The notes: generated by a model from the sequence alone, not told the origin. 64,000 bases of DNA from Pseudomonadaceae bacterium (GCA_900766265.1 CAAFUS010000013.1:186001-250000), one strand, 5' to 3'; positions 8,115 through 16,531 are shown, counted from the first letter of the stretch. Made by a program: numbers and translations.

Positions 8115-8594
8115 TCAGAGCAGGTTGGCGCGGTTGTCGGCGCAATAGACCTGCTGGGTTTCAACCCCGTAAAAGCAGGCCCCGATGCGCTCGAAGGTGA
8201 TCTGGGCGCCCTTGTGGCGGCCATAGAGCAGGTTGAACAGCAATTCATCGTCGAGTTCTGTCTCATCGGACAGGCCCGAAATTTCCCCGGATTCGACATG
8301 CAGCCTGATGCGCCCGCGCAGATCGGTCTCGACCCTTCCGGAGGCTTCCAGGATGGCGGGCGCCTTGCGGGTCATCGAGTAGAAACGGCCATTGCTGAAC
8401 ACCACGCTATGGCTGACGTTGAGTACTTCACCGCTGCCCGTCACCACTTGCCCGGCCGAGGTGTACCGGCCGTCGAGGCTCGATGGTGCCACATAGCTGG
8501 CCGTGGCCACGAAAGCCCAGAACAGCAGCGCCGCAGGGACCATCACCAGTAACAGGAGCTTGCCTGCCGCGCCGGTTTCGCTGTGGTGGTTCAT
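8115..8594 (-). CDS. Small membrane-anchored periplasmic protein paired with a ToxR-like regulator (ToxS-like)
   Basis: About 159 residues: a short cytoplasmic tail, one membrane segment (LLLLVMVPAALLFWAFVATASY) and a roughly 125-residue periplasmic domain with two cysteines near the C-terminus (GACFYG and VYCADN). I do not recognise a named family. The ATG at 8594 overlaps the stop of the upstream regulator (ATGA) and has AAGGA at good distance; an ATG 9 bases earlier is possible. Architecture and coupling to a membrane-bound winged-helix regulator resemble ToxS/TcpH-type partners that stabilise or sense for the regulator. That role is inference. Confidence 0.55.
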   Translation of the reverse strand: MNHHSETGAAGKLLLLVMVPAALLFWAFVATASYVAPSSLDGRYTSAGQVVTGSGEVLNVSHSVVFSNGRFYSMTRKAPAILEASGRVETDLRGRIRLHVESGEISGLSDETELDDELLFNLLYGRHKGAQITFERIGACFYGVETQQVYCADNRANLL

Positions 8595-9430
8595 TTCAGG
8601 CATCCTTGAAGTTGCTCATTGGCGACCGAATTCAGCCGGCTCTTGTGTACTTTTAACCAATTGATGCTGCCGTCAGGTTGCAGGCAGCGAATTTCGTAGA
8701 AGCCGGGCGACATGTTGACGATCAGTCGAGCCGGTTTGTCGGTGAGTTGGGCGATGGCCTCTACCAGGCTGCGGGTGTCGGCAACGAGCGTCTCCAACAG
8801 ACGGTCGGTGCTTTCCACGTAAAGCACGTGCAGCGGACCAAGGTCCAGGCTGTGGGTGAAGCTGCTCGCGACCGGGGATGGCAGCCGGACGAAAGCCAGC
8901 GCGCCGGCCGCGACCAGCATCAAGGCGGCGAAACCGGAAAACCAGTGCATCGCCCGCGAGGGACGAGGCGCGGCAGCGGCTTCCCTCGGGCTGGGCTCTG
9001 TCGGTTGTGCCGATTCCACAGCACGCTCGGCTTCGTTAGTCGCTGGCTCGGGTGTTTGGTCTGCTTCGAGAAACTGGGGATTGAACAGGTAACCACGCCG
9101 TGGAAGCGTCTGGATGATGCGGTTGCCGTCGTCGGACAGGCATTGGCGCAGCGTGTAGATCTGCTGGTTCAGGCTGCCCTGGCTGACCACCCGGTTCTCC
9201 CAGGCGTAGGCCAGCAACTCGTCACGCGAGACCACTTCACCGCAATTGGCCAGCAGGCGCTCCAGCACGCGGCTGCCGGAGAAGCCGAGATCGATGCTTT
9301 GTGCCTCGTCACCGCCTCTCTCCAGGCGATACAGCGTGGGATAGAACCGTACGGTCTGACCGGCGAGTCCGGTTTTCAGGGACAGGCAGCGAGCGGCACC
9401 CGAAGCCGGGGGAGCGTTGTCTGTAATCAT
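8591..9430 (-). CDS. Membrane-bound winged-helix regulator, ToxR/CadC type (LafZ-like)
   Basis: A 279-residue protein. An OmpR/PhoB-type winged-helix domain lies at about 40-117, with recognition pattern VVSQGSLNQQIYTLRQ and the RRGYLF wing. A Pro/Glu/Ala-rich linker follows, then one membrane segment (about 161-181) and a roughly 95-residue periplasmic domain with two cysteines. The ATG at 9430 gives MITDNAPP; the frame stays open further upstream without a credible start. Flag-2/lateral loci carry a transmembrane regulator gene, lafZ, near the flagellin gene, and this is a good positional candidate. It is co-transcribed with the downstream periplasmic protein. Confidence 0.72.
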   Translation of the reverse strand: MITDNAPPASGAARCLSLKTGLAGQTVRFYPTLYRLERGGDEAQSIDLGFSGSRVLERLLANCGEVVSRDELLAYAWENRVVSQGSLNQQIYTLRQCLSDDGNRIIQTLPRRGYLFNPQFLEADQTPEPATNEAERAVESAQPTEPSPREAAAAPRPSRAMHWFSGFAALMLVAAGALAFVRLPSPVASSFTHSLDLGPLHVLYVESTDRLLETLVADTRSLVEAIAQLTDKPARLIVNMSPGFYEIRCLQPDGSINWLKVHKSRLNSVANEQLQGCLK

Positions 9431-9652
9431 GGAAGCCCGAAACTGCAAGAGGGGACTGGAATATGACCGGACGGTCTGGCGATATATTGGCGTCAGGATT
9501 TTGATGTTACAAGCCTTGTTTTTCGCCGCTGGTCGTTTTTGGCTCGATCGATATTGCAGATTGCGGTAGGCCGGAGGATGAGTTGAAGAGTGGAACGCTA
9601 TCGGCGGGCGGAGCCGATTCCTGAAGTGGGACCGACGAACGGTTGTCGATCG

Positions 9653-9686
9653 TAATAACAAAACGCCCCGGCAAAGCCGGGGCGTT
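9653..9686 (-). terminator. Rho-independent terminator of the flagellin gene
   Basis: An 11-base perfect stem (AACGCCCCGGC at 9662-9672 with its complement at 9676-9686, loop AAA) is followed on the minus strand by TTTTGTTATT. It lies 40 bases past the flagellin stop and separates flagellin from the regulator pair. Confidence 0.85.
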
Positions 9687-9725
9687 CTTCATGCAAGGAG
9701 GCCGACTGGGCGGCCATAGCGCGGC

Positions 9726-10565
9726 TTAGCCGAGCAGGGACATGACCATGCTGGGCATCTGACCGGCCTGCTTGAGCATGGAGATGCCGGACTGCATGAG
9801 CATGGAGTTCTTGCTCATGTTGGCGCTTTCGACGGCGAAGTCGGCGTCCATGACGCGACCCTTTGCCATGTCGGTGTTGTCCTTCATGTTGGCCAGGTTG
9901 TTGTTGGTGTGGTTCAGACGGTTGATATTGGCGCCGAACTGAGCCCGTACTGCGCCGATGTCGTTCAGCGTGGTTTCAAGCGCGTCCAGGGCTGCCTGAG
10001 CAGTAGCCGCGTCTTCCAGAGTTTCGGAGCCGTCATAATCGGTAGCGGGGTCGAAGGTGCCGAAATCGATGGTCAGTTCCAGGCTCTCAGCGGAACTGGC
10101 GCCGATCTGGAAGGTGACCGCATCGGTGCCATTGAACTTGCCATTCTCTCCGAACAGGTTGTCGCCGGCATACTTGGTGTTGCTGTAGATGTTGTTCATC
10201 TCAGCAGCCAGCTCGTTGTATTCGGCAGCCAGGGCCTCGCGATCGCTAGCAGAGTTTGTATCGTTCGCGGCCTGGGTAGCCAGGTCCTTCATGCGCTGGA
10301 CGATGTCGGTCATCTCGCTGAACGCGCCTTCGGCGGTTTGCAGCATGGAAACGGAGTCGCCAACGTTACGCATGGCGACACCCATGCCACGGCTCTGGGC
10401 GTTCAGGCGAGTAGCGATCTGCAGGCCGGCGGCGTCGTCGGCAGCGGAGTTGATGCGCAGGCCAGTGCCCAGGCGCTGCTGGTTGGTGGCCAGAGCGTTG
10501 TTGAACTTGTTCAGGCTGGTCTGGGTGGTCAGAGCGGACTGGTTGGTATGAATGGACAGGGCCAT
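9726..10565 (-). CDS. fliC: Lateral flagellin (LafA/FliC)
   Basis: A 279-residue flagellin, much shorter than typical polar flagellins. The conserved N-terminal D0/D1 region (about 1-140) has SAADDAAGLQIATRLNAQ and the MLQTAEGAFSEM block. A central variable region of about 45 residues (Asp/Thr-rich) is followed by the C-terminal D1/D0 region (about 185-279) with GAVRAQFGANINRL and the NMSKNSMLMQSGISMLKQA end. So short a middle fits the thin lateral filament and leaves little room for outer domains. It has its own promoter (10621-10654) and terminator (9653-9686). FliS, FliD and FlgM are encoded at the left end of the locus. Confidence 0.95.
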   Translation of the reverse strand: MALSIHTNQSALTTQTSLNKFNNALATNQQRLGTGLRINSAADDAAGLQIATRLNAQSRGMGVAMRNVGDSVSMLQTAEGAFSEMTDIVQRMKDLATQAANDTNSASDREALAAEYNELAAEMNNIYSNTKYAGDNLFGENGKFNGTDAVTFQIGASSAESLELTIDFGTFDPATDYDGSETLEDAATAQAALDALETTLNDIGAVRAQFGANINRLNHTNNNLANMKDNTDMAKGRVMDADFAVESANMSKNSMLMQSGISMLKQAGQMPSMVMSLLG

Positions 10566-10620
10566 GATGATTCCTTCGTGCGAATGGGCGTTGGGAGCTG
10601 GCTACAACTGCCTGCTGAAG

Positions 10621-10654
10621 GGATAAGGCGACACCTTCAAGCGAAGGCTTAAAT
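10621..10654 (-). promoter_or_regulatory. Putative LafS promoter of the lateral flagellin gene
   Basis: Read on the minus strand, TTTAAG begins at 10653 and GTCGCCT at 10632, the same 21-base phasing as the copies before flgM and fliD. The element ends about 55 bases before the flagellin ATG, leaving room for a normal 5' leader. Flagellin is the archetypal FliA-dependent gene, which supports reading the shared element as the LafS promoter. Confidence 0.65.
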
Positions 10655-10713
10655 GCTGACGCCAGATTTTTTTTGCCTGCCCCGCTAAGCCCGCCGTGCT
10701 GCTGCCGGCACAA

Positions 10714-11532
10714 CTAGAAGGTACTGCTGACCACCCCATGCTCCACGACCTTGGCGTCAATCACGTTTTGGCTGCGCAGGTTGCGAACCCGGATCACGTC
10801 GCCAGGGCGGCCGTCGGCCAGTGCCTCGCCGCTGGCGGAGGCCTCGATGCCGTCCTGGCTGGCAATGATCTTCACCGGCTGGCCACGCCGGACGGCCAGG
10901 GTCTCGGCCAGCAGGACCGGTGTCAGCAGCTGGTTGGGGCGTATGCGTCGCTTGGCGTCCATACCGATCACGTCTTCGAGCCGATTGTAGAAGCCGCGGT
11001 TGGCTCTGGCGACGTTCAACGGTTCCAGCTTCACATCGCCCGGGCCGATGGTCTGGCCGCGTTCGATGAGGCCCAGGGCGTGGACGGCGGGCAGCAGCGC
11101 GTTGGCCTGGCTGGTGAGTGATAGCGACCAGCCGCCGGTCCCCGGGCAGGACACTTCGAGCCGTTGACGATCCAGGGGTGAGGCCGCCGGCCCGGTCGGC
11201 CTCACCTGCAGTGCCCGGCCGCACGGCGACAAGCCGGAAACCCGTGATGGCAGCTCGGTGGCATGGCTCACCCGCAGCCCCTGCCAGCCCTGGCGCTTCG
11301 CCTCGAGTTCCAGTGCCTGGCGCAGGTGACTCCCCACGGCGAGGTTGATCTGCTCGGCGGCAGTCGCAGCGGCCCGTACTTCGCAGGCGCCCAGGGCGAG
11401 CAGCAGCAAGGCAGCGGAAACGGCTTTTCCCCTCGTCCGGCCGAGCCGGGTGCCAAGCGGAAGCGGGGCGCCCGAGCGAGGCCGGGGGCAGCTATTTTTA
11501 TCTTTAAAAATCAATGGCTTATCCAAGATCAC
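10714..11532 (-). CDS. flgA: Flagellar P-ring assembly chaperone FlgA (lateral system)
   Basis: About 272 residues from a GTG at 11532; in-frame TTG codons at positions 3 and 6 are alternatives. A basic N-terminus leads into a hydrophobic export segment (AVSAALLLLALGAC). The C-terminal SAF domain (about 140-270) has RGQTIGPGDVKLEPLNV, RRIRPNQLLTPVLL and the closing GDVIRVRNLRSQNVIDAKV. FlgA helps FlgI (16531-17646) polymerise into the P ring in the periplasm. The signal resembles a lipobox (LGAC), but FlgA is normally soluble, so lipidation is doubtful. It is divergent from flgB. Confidence 0.9.
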   Translation of the reverse strand: MILDKPLIFKDKNSCPRPRSGAPLPLGTRLGRTRGKAVSAALLLLALGACEVRAAATAAEQINLAVGSHLRQALELEAKRQGWQGLRVSHATELPSRVSGLSPCGRALQVRPTGPAASPLDRQRLEVSCPGTGGWSLSLTSQANALLPAVHALGLIERGQTIGPGDVKLEPLNVARANRGFYNRLEDVIGMDAKRRIRPNQLLTPVLLAETLAVRRGQPVKIIASQDGIEASASGEALADGRPGDVIRVRNLRSQNVIDAKVVEHGVVSSTF

Positions 11533-11536
11533 TATC

Positions 11537-11555
11537 TAGGCACGGTTCCTGCAAA
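11537..11555 (+). promoter_or_regulatory. Sigma-54 promoter for the flgB operon
   Basis: GGCACGGTTCCTGC has GG at 11539-11540 and GC at 11551-11552, separated by exactly 10 bases, as RpoN requires. The match is good at -24 (GGCACG) and weaker at -12 (CTGCA). It lies 65 bases before flgB, in the flgA/flgB intergenic region, and would drive flgBCDEFGHIJKL. Confidence 0.7.
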
Positions 11556-11616
11556 TAGCCCCTGCGAGAGCGGTGAACGCTATTTCTGACCACTCGGCAT
11601 TTCCAGGGTAAGGCCA

Positions 11617-11979
11617 ATGAGTATACGGATCGACGACACCTTGAACGTCCATGCGCGCGCGCTGGGGCTGCGGATGCAGCGCAGCGAGATCCTCGCCGCG
11701 AACCTCGCCAACGAGGACACCCCGGGCTTCCAGGCGCGCGATATCGACTTCACCCAGGAGATGCGACGGCTCGAAGAGCACAGCTCGCGGGTCGCCATCG
11801 CCGACGGCGATCCGCGCCCGCTCTACCGTGTGCCGACCCAGGCTTCCCAGGACGGCAACACCGTCGAGCTGTCGGTCGAGCAGGCGCAGTTCTCGCGCAA
11901 CTCGATGGATTTCCAGACCAGCCTGACCTTTCTGACCATGAAGTTCCGTGGGCTAAAACAGGCCATTGAAGGACGCTGA
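11617..11979 (+). CDS. flgB: Flagellar proximal rod protein FlgB
   Basis: A 120-residue rod protein with the N-terminal flagellar bb_rod signature (LRMQRSEILAANLANEDTPGF) and the C-terminal FSRNSMDFQTSLTFL helix typical of FlgB. It polymerises with FlgC, FlgF and FlgG to make the periplasmic rod. A sigma-54 promoter lies just upstream and flgC follows after three bases. First gene of the lateral flg operon. Confidence 0.95.
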   Translation: MSIRIDDTLNVHARALGLRMQRSEILAANLANEDTPGFQARDIDFTQEMRRLEEHSSRVAIADGDPRPLYRVPTQASQDGNTVELSVEQAQFSRNSMDFQTSLTFLTMKFRGLKQAIEGR

Positions 11980-11982
11980 TAG

Positions 11983-12411
11983 ATGTCATTCGACTCGATC
12001 TACCGCATCGCAGGTTCGGCGATGAACGCCCAGACCGTTCGCCTGAACACCGTCGCCAGCAACCTGGCCAACGCCGACTCGGCGGCTACCAGTGCCGAAG
12101 ACGTCTATCAGGCGCGCAAGCCAATGTTCGCCGCCGTCTATGAAAACGGTTCGCTGACCCGCAGCGTCGGGCTCGGCGGCGCCCATGTCCAGGTGCTCGA
12201 CGTGGTGACATCCGGACGCGACCCGCAGCGTCGTTACGAGCCCGGCAACCCCCTGGCCGACCGTGACGGCTACGTCTACTACCCCGACGTCAACGAGATC
12301 GAGGAGATGACCGACATGATGTCGGCCACCCGCAGCTTCGAGACCAGCGTCGAGGTGCTCAACCGCGTCAAGAGCATGCAGCAGGGCCTGCTGCGGCTGG
12401 GAGAATCCTGA
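11983..12411 (+). CDS. flgC: Flagellar proximal rod protein FlgC
   Basis: A 142-residue protein with the rod N-terminal motif (SAMNAQTVRLNTVASNLANADS), the YYPDVNEIEEMTDMMSATRSFETSVEV region diagnostic of FlgC, and the C-terminal helix. FlgC and FlgB form the proximal rod attached to the MS-ring/FliE. The stop and the flgD ATG overlap by one base (TGATG). Confidence 0.96.
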   Translation: MSFDSIYRIAGSAMNAQTVRLNTVASNLANADSAATSAEDVYQARKPMFAAVYENGSLTRSVGLGGAHVQVLDVVTSGRDPQRRYEPGNPLADRDGYVYYPDVNEIEEMTDMMSATRSFETSVEVLNRVKSMQQGLLRLGES

Positions 12412-13088
12412 TGAGCAGCGTGAGCAATGACCTGGGCGCGAACACGCAGACCCATTCCTCGACCGACCTGCCGAAGCAGGCGGTCAACGTCAGCGACGCC
12501 ACCCAGATGGAGAACAACTTCATCAGCCTGATGGTCGCGCAGATCAAGTACCAGGACCCGACCAGCCCGGTGGACAGCACCGAGTTCCTCAACCAGTTCT
12601 CGGCCATGTCCCAGGTCAAGAGCATGGAGAACATGGCCGGCCTGTCGCAGAGCAACCTAGTGCTGCTGGACAACCTGCAGACCCTGACCGCCGCCGGCCT
12701 GGTGGGTCAGCAGGTCACCGTGTCGGTCGACTCGTTGGAGCTGTCCGATCAGCCGGTCAGCGGCCAGTTCCAGCTGGCCCATGCTTCGGGCAGCACGGTG
12801 CTGCAACTGACCGATGCCAATGGCCTGAAGACGAACATCACCCTCGGCCCACAAAGCGCGGGAAGCGTCGCGTTCGAGGTCGATCCGCGCGCGCTCGGGC
12901 TGGCGCCGGGGCGTTATGCCGCCGAGATCAAGACCGAAACCGGCGAGTTCCCGCAGATCGAAGTCGCCGGTCTGGTCGGCCACGTCCGCGTGAGCGCCGA
13001 AGGCCCCGTGTTGGACGTGAAGGGTGCCGGGTCGGTGCCCTTCTACAAGATCCTCGAATTCGGCCGCAACGACGGCGCACTCCTTTGA
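12411..13088 (+). CDS. flgD: Hook assembly scaffold FlgD
   Basis: A 225-residue protein. The N-terminal FlgD signature (FISLMVAQIKYQDPTSPVDSTEFLNQFSAMSQV) spans about 38-70. Behind it lie tudor-like and FlgD-Ig-like domains (about 95-200). The C-terminus carries a conserved VLDVKGAGSVPFYKILEF stretch. FlgD caps the growing hook and is shed when FlgK is added. Followed by flgE after 44 bases, which contain no promoter that I can identify. Confidence 0.94.
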   Translation: MSSVSNDLGANTQTHSSTDLPKQAVNVSDATQMENNFISLMVAQIKYQDPTSPVDSTEFLNQFSAMSQVKSMENMAGLSQSNLVLLDNLQTLTAAGLVGQQVTVSVDSLELSDQPVSGQFQLAHASGSTVLQLTDANGLKTNITLGPQSAGSVAFEVDPRALGLAPGRYAAEIKTETGEFPQIEVAGLVGHVRVSAEGPVLDVKGAGSVPFYKILEFGRNDGALL

Positions 13089-13132
13089 GCCGCTCGCAGC
13101 GGACTTCCCCTTAGCAGATCGAGACCCTCGCC

Positions 13133-14320
13133 ATGAGCTTCAACATCGCCCTGACCGGTCTGTCGGCCGTCAACGAACAACTCAACACCATCGGCAACAA
13201 CATCGCCAACTCCGGCACCGTCGGTTTCAAATCCTCGCGTACCGACTTCGGCAGCCTTTATGCCGAAAGCCAGGCGATGGGCGTCGAGGTGCTCGGCAGC
13301 ACCCAGAGCATCAGCCAGGGCGGCGCGCTGACCACCACCAACCGCACCCTCGACCTGGCGATTTCCGGGGGTGGCTTCTTCGTCACCCGCGCCAGCAACG
13401 GCGACATCGCCTACACCCGCGCCGGCATCTTCGGCACCGACACGGCCAACTACATCGTCAACAGCCAGGGCCAGCGCCTGCAGGGCTATCCCACCGACGC
13501 CGCCGGCAACCTGCAGACCGGTACCGTGGGCGACCTGAGCCTGCAGGCCGGCAGCCTGCCCGCCAGGGCCACCGACTCGATCGCCTTCGTCGCCAACCTC
13601 AACGCCAACCAGGACGTGCCGGCGACAGCCGTGTTCGATCCACAGGACGCCACCAGCTACAACTCCACCTACACCACCAAGGTGTACGACTCCCTCGGCC
13701 GCGAGCACACCCTGACCCAGTACTTCGCCAAGACCGGCGAGAACACCTGGGATGCCCACTACTACCTCGACGGCGCCGCCATCGGCGGTCCCGAGGCGCT
13801 GACCTTCAGCACTGCCGGGCAGCTCACCGCGCCGGCCGGAGCGGTCAACCTCACGGCCACGCTGCCGGGCGTCGATGCCCTGAACATCGCGCTCGACTAC
13901 AGCGGCAGCAGCCAGTACGGCTCCGAGTTCATGGTCAGCACCAACCGTCCGACCGGCTATTCGGCGGGCGAGCAGACCGGCATGACGGTGGAGAGCGACG
14001 GCAGGATCTACGCCAGCTACAGCAACGGCCAGCGCCTGCTGCAGGGCCAGGTGGTCCTGGCCAGTTTCGTCAATGCCGAGGGGCTGAAGAACATCAGCGG
14101 CACCGCCTGGACCGAGACCGCTGCCTCCGGTAACGCCCTGATCGGCGCACCGGGCGTCGGCCAGTTCGGCAACCTGGTGGCCGGTGCCCTGGAAAGCTCC
14201 AACGTCGACCTCACCCAGCAGCTGGTGGGCCTCATGGAAGGCCAGCGTAACTATCAAGCCAACACCAAGGTCATTTCCACGAACAAGGAACTGACCCAGG
14301 TGCTGTTCAACGCGATCTGA
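13133..14320 (+). CDS. flgE: Flagellar hook protein FlgE
   Basis: A 395-residue hook protein. The N-terminal rod-like motif (GLSAVNEQLNTIGNNIANSGTVGFKSSR) and the FlgE D1 signature (DLAISGGGFFV) are clear. So are the AYTRAGIFGTD segment and the C-terminal NYQANTKVISTNKELTQVLFNAI helix. Its length is close to the standard FlgE of about 400. It forms the flexible joint between rod and filament, with length set by FliK (3830-4942). Confidence 0.96.
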   Translation: MSFNIALTGLSAVNEQLNTIGNNIANSGTVGFKSSRTDFGSLYAESQAMGVEVLGSTQSISQGGALTTTNRTLDLAISGGGFFVTRASNGDIAYTRAGIFGTDTANYIVNSQGQRLQGYPTDAAGNLQTGTVGDLSLQAGSLPARATDSIAFVANLNANQDVPATAVFDPQDATSYNSTYTTKVYDSLGREHTLTQYFAKTGENTWDAHYYLDGAAIGGPEALTFSTAGQLTAPAGAVNLTATLPGVDALNIALDYSGSSQYGSEFMVSTNRPTGYSAGEQTGMTVESDGRIYASYSNGQRLLQGQVVLASFVNAEGLKNISGTAWTETAASGNALIGAPGVGQFGNLVAGALESSNVDLTQQLVGLMEGQRNYQANTKVISTNKELTQVLFNAI

Positions 14321-14329
14321 GGCTGACCG

Positions 14330-15058
14330 ATGGACCGTCTGGGATACACCGCGATGACCGCCGCCAGCCGCACGATGATGTCGCTGCAGGTGCGCTCCAA
14401 CAACCTGGCCAACGTGAACACCCCGGGCTTTCGCGCCGATATGGAGCGCGCCCAGGCGGTGAAGGTCGAGGGCTACGGCTACGACAGCCGCCATATGGCG
14501 CTCGTGCAGAACAACGGCGTGAACCTCTCGCCGGGGCCACTGATGAGCACCGGCCGCGAGCTCGACTTCGCGGTCAAGGGTCCGGGCCTGATCGCTCTGC
14601 AGGATGGCGATGGCGAGGCGTACACCCGCCACGGCAGCATGCAGCTCGACGCCGAGGGACGCCTGACCCTAAACGGTCGCGCAGTGCTTGGCGAGGGCGG
14701 CCCCATCGTGCTGCCCGAGCATGACCGCATGGAAATCGGCAACGACGGCCTGGTCTCGATCATGGCCCCCGGCGATTACCTGATGGCAGAGGTCGACCGC
14801 ATCCGCCTGGTGGACGTGCCGGCCGAAGCCCTGATGAAGAACGAGGCCGGACTGCTGGTGACCCGCAATGGCGAGCCGGCGCCGGCGTTCGAGGAAGGTC
14901 GGCTGGTGAGCGGCTTTCTCGAGGGCAGCAACGTGTCGGCGATCGACGAGCTGGCCTCGACCATGAGCCTGAACCGCCTGTTCGAAACCCAGGTAAAGAT
15001 GATGAAAGCCGCCGAGGATCTCTCCGACGCGGGCAACCGAATGATTCGCGGCAGCTGA
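14330..15058 (+). CDS. flgF: Flagellar rod protein FlgF
   Basis: A 242-residue rod protein. N-terminal MDRLGYTAMTAASRTMMSLQVRSNNLANVNTPGFRADM, the DFAVKGPGLIAL turn and C-terminal SMSLNRLFETQVKMMKAAEDL identify FlgF. It joins the proximal rod to the FlgG distal rod. It starts 9 bases after flgE and is followed by flgG after 16 bases. Confidence 0.95.
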   Translation: MDRLGYTAMTAASRTMMSLQVRSNNLANVNTPGFRADMERAQAVKVEGYGYDSRHMALVQNNGVNLSPGPLMSTGRELDFAVKGPGLIALQDGDGEAYTRHGSMQLDAEGRLTLNGRAVLGEGGPIVLPEHDRMEIGNDGLVSIMAPGDYLMAEVDRIRLVDVPAEALMKNEAGLLVTRNGEPAPAFEEGRLVSGFLEGSNVSAIDELASTMSLNRLFETQVKMMKAAEDLSDAGNRMIRGS

Positions 15059-15074
15059 TCGGAGAGACACGACT

Positions 15075-15860
15075 ATGAATTCGGCACTTTGGGTCAGCAA
15101 GACCGGCCTCGCGGCGCAGGACAAGGCCATGTCGACCGTCGCCAACAACCTGGCGAACGTCAACACCAACGGCTTCAAGAGCGACCGGGCGGTCTTCGAA
15201 GACCTGTTCTACACCATTGAAAAGCAGCCCGGCGCCCAGGCCGATGTGGTCAATACCGTACCGTCCGGCATCCAGCTTGGTAGCGGCGTGCGGGTTGCCG
15301 GGACCCAGAAGGTCTTCACCCAAGGCAGCATGCAGACCACTGGGCAGCCGATGGACCTGGCGATCGTCGGGCGCGGCTTCTTCCAGGTGGAGGCACCCAA
15401 CGGCGACCTCTACTACACCGAGAACGGCCAGTTCCAGCTCAACGCCGAAGGCATGATGGTCAACGCCCAGGGCCTGCCCCTGGCGCCGGCGATCGAAGTG
15501 CCCGAAGGCAGCACCGGCTTCACCGTCGGTAGCGACGGCATCGTCACCGCGGTGCTGGCCGGCGACACCCTGCCCTCGGAGCTGGGGCAGATCACCTTGG
15601 TCAACTTCGTCAACCCGGCCGGCCTCGAAGCCTTGGGTGGCAACCTCTACCGCGAGACGGTTGCCAGCGGCGAGCCGGTCGAGGGTGTGCCGGGCGAAGA
15701 GGGTCTCGGCCAGCTCAAGCAGGGCGTGCTCGAAGGCTCCAATGTGCAGGTGGTCGAGGCCATGGTGGCCATGATCGCCATCCAGCGCGCCTACGAGGCC
15801 AACGCCAAGGTGCTGGACGCCGCCAGCGGCATGCAGCAGTTCCTCAACCAGACAGTCTGA
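15075..15860 (+). CDS. flgG: Flagellar distal rod protein FlgG
   Basis: A 261-residue protein of exactly the usual FlgG length. It shows GLAAQDKAMSTVANNLANVNTNGFKSDRAVFEDLFY at the N-terminus, the DLAIVGRGFFQV motif, and C-terminal LEGSNVQVVEAMVAMIAIQRAYEANAKVLD. It builds the distal rod that passes through the P and L rings encoded by the next two genes. An RBS-like GGAGAGA precedes the ATG. Confidence 0.97.
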   Translation: MNSALWVSKTGLAAQDKAMSTVANNLANVNTNGFKSDRAVFEDLFYTIEKQPGAQADVVNTVPSGIQLGSGVRVAGTQKVFTQGSMQTTGQPMDLAIVGRGFFQVEAPNGDLYYTENGQFQLNAEGMMVNAQGLPLAPAIEVPEGSTGFTVGSDGIVTAVLAGDTLPSELGQITLVNFVNPAGLEALGGNLYRETVASGEPVEGVPGEEGLGQLKQGVLEGSNVQVVEAMVAMIAIQRAYEANAKVLDAASGMQQFLNQTV

Positions 15861-15868
15861 GCCCGATC

Positions 15869-16531
15869 ATGCGCAAGGCACTCCTGTTCGGCCTGTTGGC
15901 GACGCTCGCCGGTTGCGCCAGCTTCCACGAGATTCTCCCCGAGGACGACTCGGCGCTCTACCAGCCACCGGAGCTGGACTACACGCCGCCGCCCACGGTC
16001 GCCGGCGGGTTGTTTCGCCACGGCTATTCCAGTGCCTTGACCCATGACCGTCGCGCGGTGCGGGTCGGCGACATCCTGACCATCGTGCTCGACGAGTCGA
16101 CCCAGTCGAGCAAGAGCGCCGGGACCAGCTTCGGCAAGTCCTCCAGCATCGGCGTCCCGGTGCCCAAGGTGCTGGGACGCGAGTACCCGGACATCGAGAC
16201 CTCGGTGGGCGGCGAGCGCGACTTCAACGGCGCGGCCAAGAGTTCGCAGCAGAACACCTTGCGCGGCTCCATTGCCGTTACCGTGCATCAGGTGCTGCCC
16301 AGTGGCGTGCTGGTGGTCAAGGGCGAGAAGGCCCTGCGCCTGAACCAGGGCGACGAGTTCATCCGCCTCACCGGGCTGGTGCGGATCGACGACATCAACC
16401 GCAGCAACCAGGTGTCTTCGCAGAACGTGGCCAACGCGCGCATTTCTTACGCCGGTCGCGGCGTGCTCAACGACAGCAACTCGGCCGGCTGGCTGACACG
16501 CTTCTTCAGCTCACCCCTGTTCCCGATCTGA
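15869..16531 (+). CDS. flgH: Flagellar L-ring lipoprotein FlgH
   Basis: A 220-residue precursor with a lipoprotein signal (LFGLLATLAGC) whose lipobox Cys is about residue 16. The FlgH domain follows, with VGDILTIVLDE and LVVKGEKALRLNQGDEFIRLTGLVR. It ends with the AGRGVLNDSNSAGWLTRFF segment typical of the family. It forms the outer-membrane L ring around the rod. The stop overlaps the flgI start by one base. Confidence 0.96.
   Translation: MRKALLFGLLATLAGCASFHEILPEDDSALYQPPELDYTPPPTVAGGLFRHGYSSALTHDRRAVRVGDILTIVLDESTQSSKSAGTSFGKSSSIGVPVPKVLGREYPDIETSVGGERDFNGAAKSSQQNTLRGSIAVTVHQVLPSGVLVVKGEKALRLNQGDEFIRLTGLVRIDDINRSNQVSSQNVANARISYAGRGVLNDSNSAGWLTRFFSSPLFPI

Noticed and set aside
13043..14632. 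A 529-codon minus-strand frame opposite flgE and flgF
   Set aside because: The plus-strand proteins are unambiguous and this frame has no domain or start signal of its own.
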